In this document: piece after piece, positions 8,564 through 16,835 of the stretch | Layout: each line of letters starts with the position of its first letter | How positions within the stretch are numbered: the first letter of the stretch is position 1 | NCBI GenBank assembly: GCA_015232015.1 | Contig: JADGAM010000001.1 | Coordinates: forward strand, 27,340 to 91,339 | Source of the DNA: Oligoflexia bacterium | GTDB lineage: Bacteria; Bdellovibrionota; Bacteriovoracia; Bacteriovoracales; Bacteriovoracaceae | Length of the DNA stretch: 64,000 bases | Direction of reading: 5' to 3' | The notes under the pieces: generated by a model | What the model was told of the DNA's origin: nothing | What the model saw: only the letters and a program-made list of their open reading frames with translations | Databases searched by the model: none | Translations under genes and position numbers: made by a program

Positions 8564-9520
8564 ATGAATATGAATCGGACAACTGTATTTATTTTGTACT
8601 TTTTTGTTTTGGGCCTTATGCTAACTCAAACATCGATAGTGCTAACTGCTGAGGTAGACAATTTCACTCAGCGATACGATAAGCTTAACGATTCTACTTT
8701 GGCCATTAACAGTTTAATAAATAAGCATTTATTAAAAGCAGTAAATGAAACAAATACCTCTAACAACTTTTGTAACAAAGATATTCTGTTTAAAAAAATT
8801 TACAAGGAACTTGCATATGGAATTTTTTGGTCCAAAATAGAGTATTTAATCGAAGAAGATCCTCATATAGATAAACGTAAAATAGATTTAGATGCCTCTG
8901 TTTACAGAGGCATTAGTTTTTTTCAATCAATTCCAATTCACATTGGTAAATTAGATTCAATAGTAAAAATAGGAGAGCACATTGTGGGAATTGATAAGTT
9001 TGCTCATTTTTTTGCTTTTGGATATGATTCTTATAAAGTGGCATTTATAGATAATAAAGGAGTTATTGAGGCGTTAAAGAAGAGTGAAGATACTGAAAAA
9101 GGTATCTATGGACTTCTGGGTACAGGAGTTTATTCATATGGAGATTTGGTGGCCAATTATCAAGGAATGCTTTTTTGGCATGAATTTGTTTATGATAATA
9201 GCACATTTACTCAAGAGAATTCAAAAACATTAATTAAATGTAAAGATAACAAATGGGTGATAGTTAAAAATTTTGATGTACGTGATTATGTCGATTATGG
9301 TTGGGATGAGGGAATTAATTGTAGTAAATATTGGGATAAAAATTTTACAGGTATAGTGTTATCAAACATTTCAATATTAGAACAAGAAAATGAAGATTAC
9401 AATTACATGTGCCCAATTGATCCATGGGCATGTGAGTTTTTATTGAAAAAATATGCAAGTGAAGGGGAATACTTAATAAGTCCTTATTGTCTACAAGAGG
9501 TTGTTAGAACAAATAATTAA
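8564..9520 (+). CDS. Exported protein of unknown function
   Basis: 318 residues. A signal peptide spans about residues 1-29 (TVFILYFFVLGLMLTQTSIV, then LTAEV). The mature part contains a GIDKFAHFFAFGYDSYK segment and later GIYGLLGTGVYSYGDLVANY, then WHEF; the DK..HF arrangement recalls small lipoprotein families such as DUF2279/YfiM, a loose resemblance only. Seven cysteines suggest periplasmic disulfides. GGAGG lies nine bases before the ATG. Its stop codon is inside an 11-bp tandem repeat. Confidence 0.75.
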   Translation: MNMNRTTVFILYFFVLGLMLTQTSIVLTAEVDNFTQRYDKLNDSTLAINSLINKHLLKAVNETNTSNNFCNKDILFKKIYKELAYGIFWSKIEYLIEEDPHIDKRKIDLDASVYRGISFFQSIPIHIGKLDSIVKIGEHIVGIDKFAHFFAFGYDSYKVAFIDNKGVIEALKKSEDTEKGIYGLLGTGVYSYGDLVANYQGMLFWHEFVYDNSTFTQENSKTLIKCKDNKWVIVKNFDVRDYVDYGWDEGINCSKYWDKNFTGIVLSNISILEQENEDYNYMCPIDPWACEFLLKKYASEGEYLISPYCLQEVVRTNN

Positions 9521-9546
9521 GAAACAATTAAGAAACAATTAAGAAA
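9515..9546 (+). repeat. 11-bp tandem repeat over a stop codon
   Basis: AATTAAGAAAC is present twice and a third time nearly complete. The first unit contains the TAA stop of the preceding gene. Confidence 0.85.
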
Positions 9547-9564
9547 ATAAATAAAGAGAGGTGA

Positions 9565-11094
9565 ATGATGAAACAACTATGGGCCACCAAATCCATTGAT
9601 AAAATTATGCAAGATACTGGTGAATTGAATGCCATGAAGAGAACTTTAGGTGCGCTTAATCTTACAACTTTAGGGATTGGGGCCATCATTGGTGCAGGAA
9701 TTTTTATTCTAACTGGAAATGCAGCTGCTCAATATGCCGGACCAGCAATTGTTTTGTCTTTTATACTCTCTGGTTTTGCTTGTGCTATGACTGGTCTTTG
9801 TTATGCTGAATTTGCTTCGATGATTCCATTATCAGGTAGTGCTTATACCTATGCATATGCTACTCTTGGTGAGCTAATTGCGTGGACAATAGGTTGGGAT
9901 TTAATTTTAGAGTATTTATTTGCTTCTTCAACGGTGGCCGTTGGTTGGTCTGGATATGTAGTAAGTTTTCTCAAAGATTTTGGTGTAATTATTCCTGCAT
10001 ATTTATCAAATGCTACAGGAACATCTCTTCTCCAACTACCAGACACTGGTCAATGGGTTGTTAGCAGTGCTGCCTTGTTGAGTAAATTATCATCTCAAGG
10101 ATTAAATCCAGATATGCTTCCACATATGACAGCGATTATTAATTTGCCAGCAATGCTTATAATTGGTTTACTTACAATACTGTTAGTTATTGGCATAAGC
10201 GAGTCAGCAAATTTTAATAATATAGTTGTTTTTGTTAAATTAGCTGTTGTTATAACTCTAATCTGTGTTGGATTTGCTTATATTAATAAAGAAAATTGGT
10301 CACCATTTATTCCTGAAAACACTGGAGAATTTGGACACTTTGGATGGAGTGGAATTTTGCGAGGAGCAGGTGTTATCTTTTTTGCTTACATAGGATTTGA
10401 TGCTGTTTCAACCGCTGCTCAAGAGGCAAAAAATCCTCAAAGAGATATGCCTATAGGGATTCTTGCTTCATTAGCAGTTTGTACTATTCTTTATATTTTA
10501 GTTTCTTTAACCATTACAGGAATGGTTGATTATAAATTATTAGCTGTTCCAGATCCAATTGCAGTTGCAGTCGATGCTGCTGGTCCTGAATTATTTTGGT
10601 TACGCCCATTAGTAAAAATTGGTGCTATTGCTGGTCTTAGTTCTGTTATATTGGTAATGTTGTTAGGTCAACCTAGAATTTTTTATTCAATGGCAAAAGA
10701 TGGATTGTTACCAAAAAGTTTTACAAAAATTCATCCTCGCTATAAAACCCCTTTTGTTCCAACTATTGTCACTGGTGTAATTGCAGCTCTAATTGCTGGT
10801 TCATTTCCAATTAACATTTTAGGAGAACTAGTTTCTATTGGAACATTACTTGCTTTTACTATTGTTTGTTTGGGAGTGCTTTTCTTAAGATATAAGAGAC
10901 CAGACATTAAGCGCTCATTTAAAACTCCATGGGTACCAGTCGTTCCAATTTTAGGAGCAGCTTTCTCCATTCTGCAAATGGCAGCATTGCCAGGAGATAC
11001 ATGGATTAGATTAATTATATGGATGGCAATTGGTTTTTTTATTTATTTCTTATATGGTAAGAGAAATAGTTTGTTGAAAAAAGAAAATAAATAA
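9565..11094 (+). CDS. APC-family amino acid permease (cationic amino acid transporter type)
   Basis: 509 residues and about twelve to fourteen helices. The N-terminal signature LGALNLTTLGIGAIIGAGIF with the following TG motif is diagnostic of APC permeases. The later segment IGFDAVSTAAQEAKNPQRDM, then PIGI, is the conserved cytoplasmic loop of CAT/YhdG-type transporters. It probably imports an amino acid by proton symport across the inner membrane. Two ATGs (9565, 9568) follow an AGAGAGG site; either could be used. The stop lies in a TAAA microsatellite 51 bases before cydA. Confidence 0.9.
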   Translation: MMKQLWATKSIDKIMQDTGELNAMKRTLGALNLTTLGIGAIIGAGIFILTGNAAAQYAGPAIVLSFILSGFACAMTGLCYAEFASMIPLSGSAYTYAYATLGELIAWTIGWDLILEYLFASSTVAVGWSGYVVSFLKDFGVIIPAYLSNATGTSLLQLPDTGQWVVSSAALLSKLSSQGLNPDMLPHMTAIINLPAMLIIGLLTILLVIGISESANFNNIVVFVKLAVVITLICVGFAYINKENWSPFIPENTGEFGHFGWSGILRGAGVIFFAYIGFDAVSTAAQEAKNPQRDMPIGILASLAVCTILYILVSLTITGMVDYKLLAVPDPIAVAVDAAGPELFWLRPLVKIGAIAGLSSVILVMLLGQPRIFYSMAKDGLLPKSFTKIHPRYKTPFVPTIVTGVIAALIAGSFPINILGELVSIGTLLAFTIVCLGVLFLRYKRPDIKRSFKTPWVPVVPILGAAFSILQMAALPGDTWIRLIIWMAIGFFIYFLYGKRNSLLKKENK

Positions 11095-11116
11095 ATAAAT
11101 AAATAAATAAATAAAA
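11085..11116 (+). repeat. AAAT microsatellite over a stop codon
   Basis: Seven or so AAAT units run through the permease stop codon into the intergenic space before cydA. Confidence 0.9.
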
Positions 11117-11145
11117 TATTAAAGTTTATAGGAGGGCCGTTTAGA

Positions 11146-12570
11146 ATGGATGTAGTGCTTTTATCGAGAATTCAATTTGCAATGACTATCGGTTTTCACT
11201 ACATCTTTCCACCTCTTTCAATAGGTCTTGCTTGGATTATTTTTTTCTTTTTAAGCTCATACATTCGCACTAAAGATAATTTTTATTTAGTCATATCAAA
11301 ATTTTGGATAAAATTATTTTCAATTACCTTTGCTATGGGAGTGGCCACTGGAATAACTATGGAATTTCAGTTTGGAACCAATTGGGCCAACTATTCTCGT
11401 TTTGTTGGAGATATTTTTGGAGCACCTCTGGCGGCAGAGGGAATATTTGCCTTTTTTTTAGAATCTAGTTTTCTAGGTGTTTTGTTATACGGGGAAAATA
11501 AGATTTCAAAGAATGTTTATTGCTTTTCCTCATTAATGGTGGCCATTGGTTCAACTCTTTCTGCGTTCTGGATTATAGTTGCAAATTCATGGCAACAGAC
11601 TCCTGCAGGTTTTGAAATAGTTAATGGACGGGCACAGTTAGTAGATTTTATGGCCGCTGTATTCAATCCATCCACTATACCTCGTTATTTTCATACTATT
11701 TCGGCGGCCTTAATCACAGGTGGTTTTTTTGTTATGGGAATATCTGCATACCATTTATTAAAATATAAAAGTGAATCAAATACAAATCAAAACACCAACA
11801 CCAACACAAATCAAAATTCAAGTGTAAATTACAATTATAATTGTGCTAAAAAGTCTTTGAAGGTTGGAATTATATTTGCAGTAATATCTAGTTTTATGAT
11901 TTTATTTTTTGGCCATATTCATGCAGTACAAGTAGCACAAACTCAACCAGCAAAATTAGCGGCCTTTGAAGGATTATGGGAGAGCAAAAAACGTGCTCCT
12001 CTACTATTATTTGGTATTCCAAATGAAGAAAATGAACGTACTGATTTTGAAATATCTATCCCGGGACTTCTAAGCCTTTTAGTCGGAAATGATTTGGAGA
12101 CCAAGGTTACTGGTCTAAAAGATATCGCTTTGGATGAACGACCTCCTGTTAAAATTTCATTTTTTACTTTTCACTTAATGGTGGGACTGGGTTTTTATTT
12201 TATTTCAATTTCACTTATTAGTTTTTATATATTTTATTTTAGAGAAGAAAATAAAAGTAATTTTCTTGTTAATTTTTTTGTTGAGAAAGGTGTTGATAAT
12301 TTAATTTTAAAAATACTTTTCTTTTCTATCCCTCTGCCATTTATTGCCAATGAACTTGGGTGGATGAGTGCAGAGATTGGAAGGCAACCTTGGATAGTTT
12401 ATGGAATTTTAAAAACTAGCAAAGGGATATCAGAAAATATTCCTTCATCCCATATAATTTTTTCAATTATTTTATTTGCAATTATTTACTTACTTATTTT
12501 TGTTTTATGGATTTTTTTGCTCAAACAAAAAATTCATAATTCATATGAAAGTAGAAATGAGAAAGCATGA
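11146..12570 (+). CDS. cydA: Cytochrome bd ubiquinol oxidase subunit I
   Basis: 474 residues. The N-terminus LSRIQFAMTIGFHYIFPPLS carries the haem-ligand histidine (about residue 19). Further marks are GTNWANYSRFVGDIFG, SWQQTPAGF, FHTISAALITGGFF with the second ligand region, and GWMSAEIGRQPWIVYG near the C-terminus. The protein is the short-Q-loop type. An Asn/Thr/Gln-rich insert (about residues 209-228) lies in a cytoplasmic loop and looks like microsatellite expansion. Together with CydB it oxidises quinol and reduces oxygen with high affinity in the inner membrane. GGAGG precedes the ATG; cydB overlaps by four bases. Confidence 0.96.
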   Translation: MDVVLLSRIQFAMTIGFHYIFPPLSIGLAWIIFFFLSSYIRTKDNFYLVISKFWIKLFSITFAMGVATGITMEFQFGTNWANYSRFVGDIFGAPLAAEGIFAFFLESSFLGVLLYGENKISKNVYCFSSLMVAIGSTLSAFWIIVANSWQQTPAGFEIVNGRAQLVDFMAAVFNPSTIPRYFHTISAALITGGFFVMGISAYHLLKYKSESNTNQNTNTNTNQNSSVNYNYNCAKKSLKVGIIFAVISSFMILFFGHIHAVQVAQTQPAKLAAFEGLWESKKRAPLLLFGIPNEENERTDFEISIPGLLSLLVGNDLETKVTGLKDIALDERPPVKISFFTFHLMVGLGFYFISISLISFYIFYFREENKSNFLVNFFVEKGVDNLILKILFFSIPLPFIANELGWMSAEIGRQPWIVYGILKTSKGISENIPSSHIIFSIILFAIIYLLIFVLWIFLLKQKIHNSYESRNEKA

Positions 12571-13658
12571 TCTCATCAAGCATATCAAGTACATTAAGCA
12601 CGATTGAATTATTACAAATAAGTTGGTTTTTACTCATAGGTTCATTGCTGGCAGTTTACGCTGTTTTGGATGGGTTTGATTTAGGAGTAGGAATTGTTCA
12701 TCTTGTAAATTCTAATGATAAAGATCGCCATCGTAATTTTAAATTAATTACTCCTTTTTGGGATGGAAATGAGGTGTGGCTTTTAACTGCAGGAGGTGCT
12801 TTGTTTGCCGCTTTCCCTAATGCTTATGCAACAATATTTAGTGCGTTCTACCTTCCTTTTATGTTTCTAATATTTTCTCTTATTTTTAGGGCCATAAGCA
12901 TGGAGTTTAGAGATAAATTTGAAAATAAGGGTTCAAAATATTTTTTAAAATGGAAAAAATTATTTGATTACTCGTTTGCTTATTCAAGTATGCTAGTTAG
13001 TTTTCTTTTTGGAGTAGCAATAGCAAATATAATTAGAGGTTTACCATTAGATAACAATGGTAATTATATTGCAGATATCTTCTTTATGTTAAATCCCTAT
13101 TCTATGTTAGTGGGAATAACTGTAGTATTGATGTTTGCAACTCACGGAGCACTTTATCTTTGTTTTAGAAATGATCATGAGAGTGATAGCAACTTAGATT
13201 ATGTTAAAATAGCAGTAAAAAATAGAATATTAGCCGGATGGTTATGGATTCCTTTTAATATTTTTTATTTTTTAAGTGCGATGATTACTATCTTATATTA
13301 TCAGAGGGAGCATAAGTGGATATCACTACTATTTTTTGCACTTTCAATTCTGTTTATGTTTTTAAATAAATTTTACAATTATAAGAAAAAAGATTTATTA
13401 GCATTTTTATTCTCTTCTTTAACAATCATTTTCGCTTTTCTTTTAGTTTTATCCACACTCTTTCCTTATTTTGTTCCAAATTTTGTCAGCAATGTTGCTA
13501 TTACAACAAATAGTATAACAATATATAACTCATCATCATCAAAAAACACCCTTGCAATTATGTTGCTTTTGGCCTTTATAGGTATGCCTTTGGTTATTGC
13601 CTATACAACATATATATATAAGACATTTATATTCAAAAAAAATTCTTTGAAAATTTGA
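12567..13658 (+). CDS. cydB: Cytochrome bd ubiquinol oxidase subunit II
   Basis: 363 residues and about nine helices. Family marks are YAVLDGFDLGVGIVHL near residue 30 and LITPFWDGNEVWLLTAGGAL near residue 63, both conserved in CydB. The ATG overlaps the cydA stop (ATGA), so the two are translationally coupled. No CydX-like ORF or cydCD genes are seen nearby. The final codons are part of an 8-bp tandem repeat. Confidence 0.96.
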   Translation: MISSSISSTLSTIELLQISWFLLIGSLLAVYAVLDGFDLGVGIVHLVNSNDKDRHRNFKLITPFWDGNEVWLLTAGGALFAAFPNAYATIFSAFYLPFMFLIFSLIFRAISMEFRDKFENKGSKYFLKWKKLFDYSFAYSSMLVSFLFGVAIANIIRGLPLDNNGNYIADIFFMLNPYSMLVGITVVLMFATHGALYLCFRNDHESDSNLDYVKIAVKNRILAGWLWIPFNIFYFLSAMITILYYQREHKWISLLFFALSILFMFLNKFYNYKKKDLLAFLFSSLTIIFAFLLVLSTLFPYFVPNFVSNVAITTNSITIYNSSSSKNTLAIMLLLAFIGMPLVIAYTTYIYKTFIFKKNSLKI

Positions 13659-13669
13659 AAATTTGAAAA
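13646..13669 (+). repeat. 8-bp tandem repeat over the cydB stop
   Basis: TTTGAAAA occurs three times in tandem; the cydB stop codon lies within the second unit. Confidence 0.85.
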
Positions 13670-13795
13670 TTAAGATAATCAGTCTTTTATTATTTTTTAT
13701 TATTTTTACAATTTATATTTTATCTTGATAAGCTAATGCGATTATGATTATGGTTAAATTATAATATTCATAATGAAAACAAAAAAATTAAATTC

Positions 13796-14812
13796 ATGAT
13801 TTTACCAAAATTTCCCTTGAAAATTCAAATTGAGATATGTAATTTCTGCAATGCTGGATGTACGACTTGCCCCGTTCCATCTATGAAACGTAAAAGAGAA
13901 ATAATGAATTTCAATCTATTTAGTAAAATTATCTTAGAGTTAAAAGAAAGAGATTTTGATGGAGAGATATATCCATTTATAAGTGGTGAATCATTATTAG
14001 TAAAGAATTTCGTAGATTATTTGCGTTTAATAAAAAATGAATTACCTAAAGCAAAAACAATTTTATATACGAATGCTTCTAAATTAGATGAAGAATTAAG
14101 TAAGCAAATAATACAACAGAAGCTTTTGCATGAATTGGTAGTTAGCTTTGATGGAGGCACAAAAGAATCATACGAAATTATAAGAAAAAATTTATCCTTT
14201 AAGAGCGTAAAACATAATCTACACACTTTTTTTAAAGTTAGAGATGATCATAGTACTCATAAAGAGCATATCCTTCATAAAGAAAAAGAAAGAACTAAAG
14301 TAACTATTAGAATGACAATGACTAAAGAAAACGCTCATACTAAAAATGATCTCAAGAGAGAGTTTCAAGGATGTGATGAATTTATTTTTCAACGAATGCA
14401 TAATTGGGGCGGGCAAATTGATAGATCATTAAATATCACTAAGGGTCTTGGAAAGGGCCTTGGAATATTTTCTAAAAAGAGTAACTTTTGCTGGGCCATG
14501 CATGATAAAATTTATATCTTAACAAATGGGGATGTTAGCATTTGTTGCCTTGATTATGAGGCCAAAGAGTTAGTTGGTAATGTTGAAAAATCATCAATTG
14601 CGGAGGTATGGGCCGGTAGTAAATTTAATCATAAGAGAGAGTGCTTACATAAAAGAATATTTAGTGAACTGCCACTTTGTAATGATTGTGATATAATAAA
14701 GCAAAATATTGTTGTTCAACAATTTGTAAAATTAAAACCTTTGATAGAATTAAAATTTCCGAAAGCTGCAAAATCTGCAGAGAAAGTTTATAAACTTCTT
14801 TTTATGAGTTAG
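13796..14812 (+). CDS. Radical SAM/SPASM-domain protein
   Basis: 338 residues. The cluster-binding motif is at residues 18-25 (CNAGCTTC, CX3CX2C). A SPASM-like C-terminus has Cys residues in NFCWAMHD, SICCLDYE, and the CLHK...LCNDCD tail, enough to ligate auxiliary iron-sulfur clusters. The segment RMHNWGGQID is typical of SPASM proteins found in cell-surface and lipid loci. The substrate is unknown. No good ribosome binding site precedes the ATG, yet that start places the Cys motif where the family expects it. It is followed by a small membrane ORF. Confidence 0.88.
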   Translation: MILPKFPLKIQIEICNFCNAGCTTCPVPSMKRKREIMNFNLFSKIILELKERDFDGEIYPFISGESLLVKNFVDYLRLIKNELPKAKTILYTNASKLDEELSKQIIQQKLLHELVVSFDGGTKESYEIIRKNLSFKSVKHNLHTFFKVRDDHSTHKEHILHKEKERTKVTIRMTMTKENAHTKNDLKREFQGCDEFIFQRMHNWGGQIDRSLNITKGLGKGLGIFSKKSNFCWAMHDKIYILTNGDVSICCLDYEAKELVGNVEKSSIAEVWAGSKFNHKRECLHKRIFSELPLCNDCDIIKQNIVVQQFVKLKPLIELKFPKAAKSAEKVYKLLFMS

Positions 14813-14822
14813 GATTGAAAAA

Positions 14823-15104
14823 TTGATTAATAATATGCAAAGACTTTTAAAAATATTTTGCTTTGATTTTCTTAAGTGCTCTTTAGTAGAAAAAATTATT
14901 ATTTTTTTGTTTGTGATTAATATTTTAAATGTTGTTACAACATTTACTCGTTATACATTTCACTATAGATATTTTGTCCCTAATTTTTATAAAGAAATTA
15001 TTGTTTCTCACCAACCACAGAAGATGCGTGCGCTGTATTTTGAAGAATCAAGATACGATATTTTTATCCAAGCTAAAGAACCTAAACCTGTTAGTGTTCG
15101 TTAG
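14823..15104 (+). CDS. Small membrane protein, unknown
   Basis: 93 residues from a TTG (an in-frame ATG is at 14835). One hydrophobic helix at about residues 23-42 (VEKIIIFLFVINILNVVTTF), then a basic and aromatic tail. It starts 10 bases after the radical SAM gene with AGGATTG upstream. Its last 57 bases overlap the 3-prime end of the opposite-strand gene. No family is recognised; it could be spurious. Confidence 0.5.
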   Translation: MINNMQRLLKIFCFDFLKCSLVEKIIIFLFVINILNVVTTFTRYTFHYRYFVPNFYKEIIVSHQPQKMRALYFEESRYDIFIQAKEPKPVSVR

Positions 15105-16616
15105 AAAAAGTTGTCCCATCATAAGTAAACTCATAAATAGGAAGGTGGATGACTGAAAATTTAGCCTATATAATACATTGGTTCCAAGACCAAAACCATC
15201 GTTGATGTTACAAACGATTGGTTGGAGAGTAATGTATATTGGCAAAATACTGAACATGAAATTCAAATAAAAGATAGCTAATTGAGTTCGTATTATAGGC
15301 ATCCAATTTGATGGTGAAAACCAGAAGTAAATAATACCAATAAGAGAGAGTGGGATTGACCATAAATAAGAGGTTTTTAATAAACCGTCACTTTTAGTTA
15401 TAGAGTAATAAATGGCCTTGAGGGCGATAGGAAGTTGACTTTTAAGGTGTTGACTGGTTAGTACTATAGAGTCAATGTATTCATTATAATTTCCATTTGT
15501 AGGTGAACCCAGTTTATTTATACCTTTAAACAATAAAATAAAAGCAAACATCCATATATAATTTTTTATAGGAAGTGGCCTTCTATACATAAAGATATGA
15601 AATGGAACAAGCAAAATTATAAATCTATAAAGACCTTCATTCTTAGTGATAGACATTACTCCTGCAGTTATACCAATTAAAATGAAACTTATATTTATTG
15701 ATGAGTTATTAGATTGCCAAGAGTGGCCAGAGCAGCGTAGGGAGGAGCATGTAGAGTAACCAGAGTGTATTGGGGTAATTGCATAGACCAATAGACTAAA
15801 AATTAAAAAAGAGTAGTAATTTAAATTTACTTCAGCATAACCTGAACCAATAAACATAACTAAACCACGTTGTGCAAAGAAAATAAGTGTAGCTGCAATA
15901 AATGCTCTAATGTTTTTCCAAGCAAGGAATTTTAAAAAGAAAAATGCAGTAAAAATAATGGCCAATGAATTTGTAAGATCAGAGAGCTTTATAGATTGTG
16001 CTGGCAGCATTGGTAGTGCAATCACACTTGAAATCATTTCTAGATAATGAAAAAGTGGATAATTTGCAACAATCTCTTTGATGATATTTAATGGATTTTG
16101 CATAAAAAAACCATCTTGAATTTTTTCATTTAAAATCCAATCTACAACTCTACTCCCCCAATGACCATGACCATCTCCCGCACGTATGGGCATAATGGCA
16201 GCATGACTGATAAATTGAATAATACCTAGAACAATAATTATAAAAATAATTTTTGTAAAAGTATTCTCTGCTTTAAAGGAGGAGAGTGAGTTTTTTATTA
16301 GATTTTTAAATGCCAATCTTTCTTTAATTAATAAGATAAGAGAAATTGTAATCCAAGGTAGCAATAAAGAGTGAGAACTAAATGGTATATGAAGAGTATT
16401 TAAAGATATTAGTATTAAAAAAGGTATAATGGAACCAAAGAGAGGTGATAGGGCCAGAGAGAGAGAGTTATGTTGAGGGAGTTTTTTAACTATTGTTTGA
16501 GCTAAAAAATATCCTGTTAGAATGAAAAATATAATATATAAGTAAAACATACTGATTGAGACCTTTTGTTTAGGATAGGTTCTTAATACTTTGTTATCGT
16601 TACCGTATTTTGTCAC
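15048..16616 (-). CDS. Polytopic membrane protein, GT-C glycosyltransferase-like
   Basis: 522 residues from a GTG at 16616; the ATG at 16550 with AAAGG eleven bases upstream is about as plausible and starts right at the first helix. About twelve helices. A periplasmic-loop motif AGDGHGHWGSRVVDWILNEK followed by ANYPLFHYLEM matches the DG...W...K then NYP(L) pattern of GT-C type sugar transferases that use lipid-linked donors. It is divergent from the PEP-synthase-like gene, and the dispersed repeat A lies just upstream of it. Acceptor unknown. Confidence 0.75.
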   Translation of the reverse strand: MTKYGNDNKVLRTYPKQKVSISMFYLYIIFFILTGYFLAQTIVKKLPQHNSLSLALSPLFGSIIPFLILISLNTLHIPFSSHSLLLPWITISLILLIKERLAFKNLIKNSLSSFKAENTFTKIIFIIIVLGIIQFISHAAIMPIRAGDGHGHWGSRVVDWILNEKIQDGFFMQNPLNIIKEIVANYPLFHYLEMISSVIALPMLPAQSIKLSDLTNSLAIIFTAFFFLKFLAWKNIRAFIAATLIFFAQRGLVMFIGSGYAEVNLNYYSFLIFSLLVYAITPIHSGYSTCSSLRCSGHSWQSNNSSINISFILIGITAGVMSITKNEGLYRFIILLVPFHIFMYRRPLPIKNYIWMFAFILLFKGINKLGSPTNGNYNEYIDSIVLTSQHLKSQLPIALKAIYYSITKSDGLLKTSYLWSIPLSLIGIIYFWFSPSNWMPIIRTQLAIFYLNFMFSILPIYITLQPIVCNINDGFGLGTNVLYRLNFQSSTFLFMSLLMMGQLFLTNTNRFRFFSLDKNIVS

Positions 16617-16636
16617 CGTGTTTTTTTGATGCAGTT

Positions 16637-16711
16637 GAATCTGCTACATCTGCGTCCGTGATCGTGACTTACTGTCGCACGCGCTGACATCGCGATCCTA
16701 TTGACAGCGTT
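16637..16711 (-). repeat. Dispersed coding-compatible repeat, copy A (intergenic)
   Basis: Read on the minus strand, this begins with AACGCTGTCAATAGGATCGC and ends with GCAGATGTAGCAGATTC. These two blocks match copies B (18576-18628) and C (30035-30111): 25 of 28 for the first block and 15 of 17 for the second versus B. The middle is longer and differs. CGCTGTCA and TGTCAGCG form an imperfect 8-bp hairpin. Its GC content is visibly higher than the surroundings. It sits in the divergent region between two genes and has no open frame through it. Confidence 0.85.
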
Positions 16712-16835
16712 TCGATCAAAGAATTTTAGTTTATTAAGTTAGATAAAATTTATAAGATTGAATTGGTAGAGTAAAGAAGCGAAGCTAAACAGAAATATAA
16801 AAATATAAAAATATAAAAAAGGAAAATGAATAAGA

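Noticed and set aside
14929-15156. Alternative plus-strand ORF overlapping the small membrane protein
   Set aside because: No ribosome binding site, overlaps two other ORFs, and no plausible protein character.
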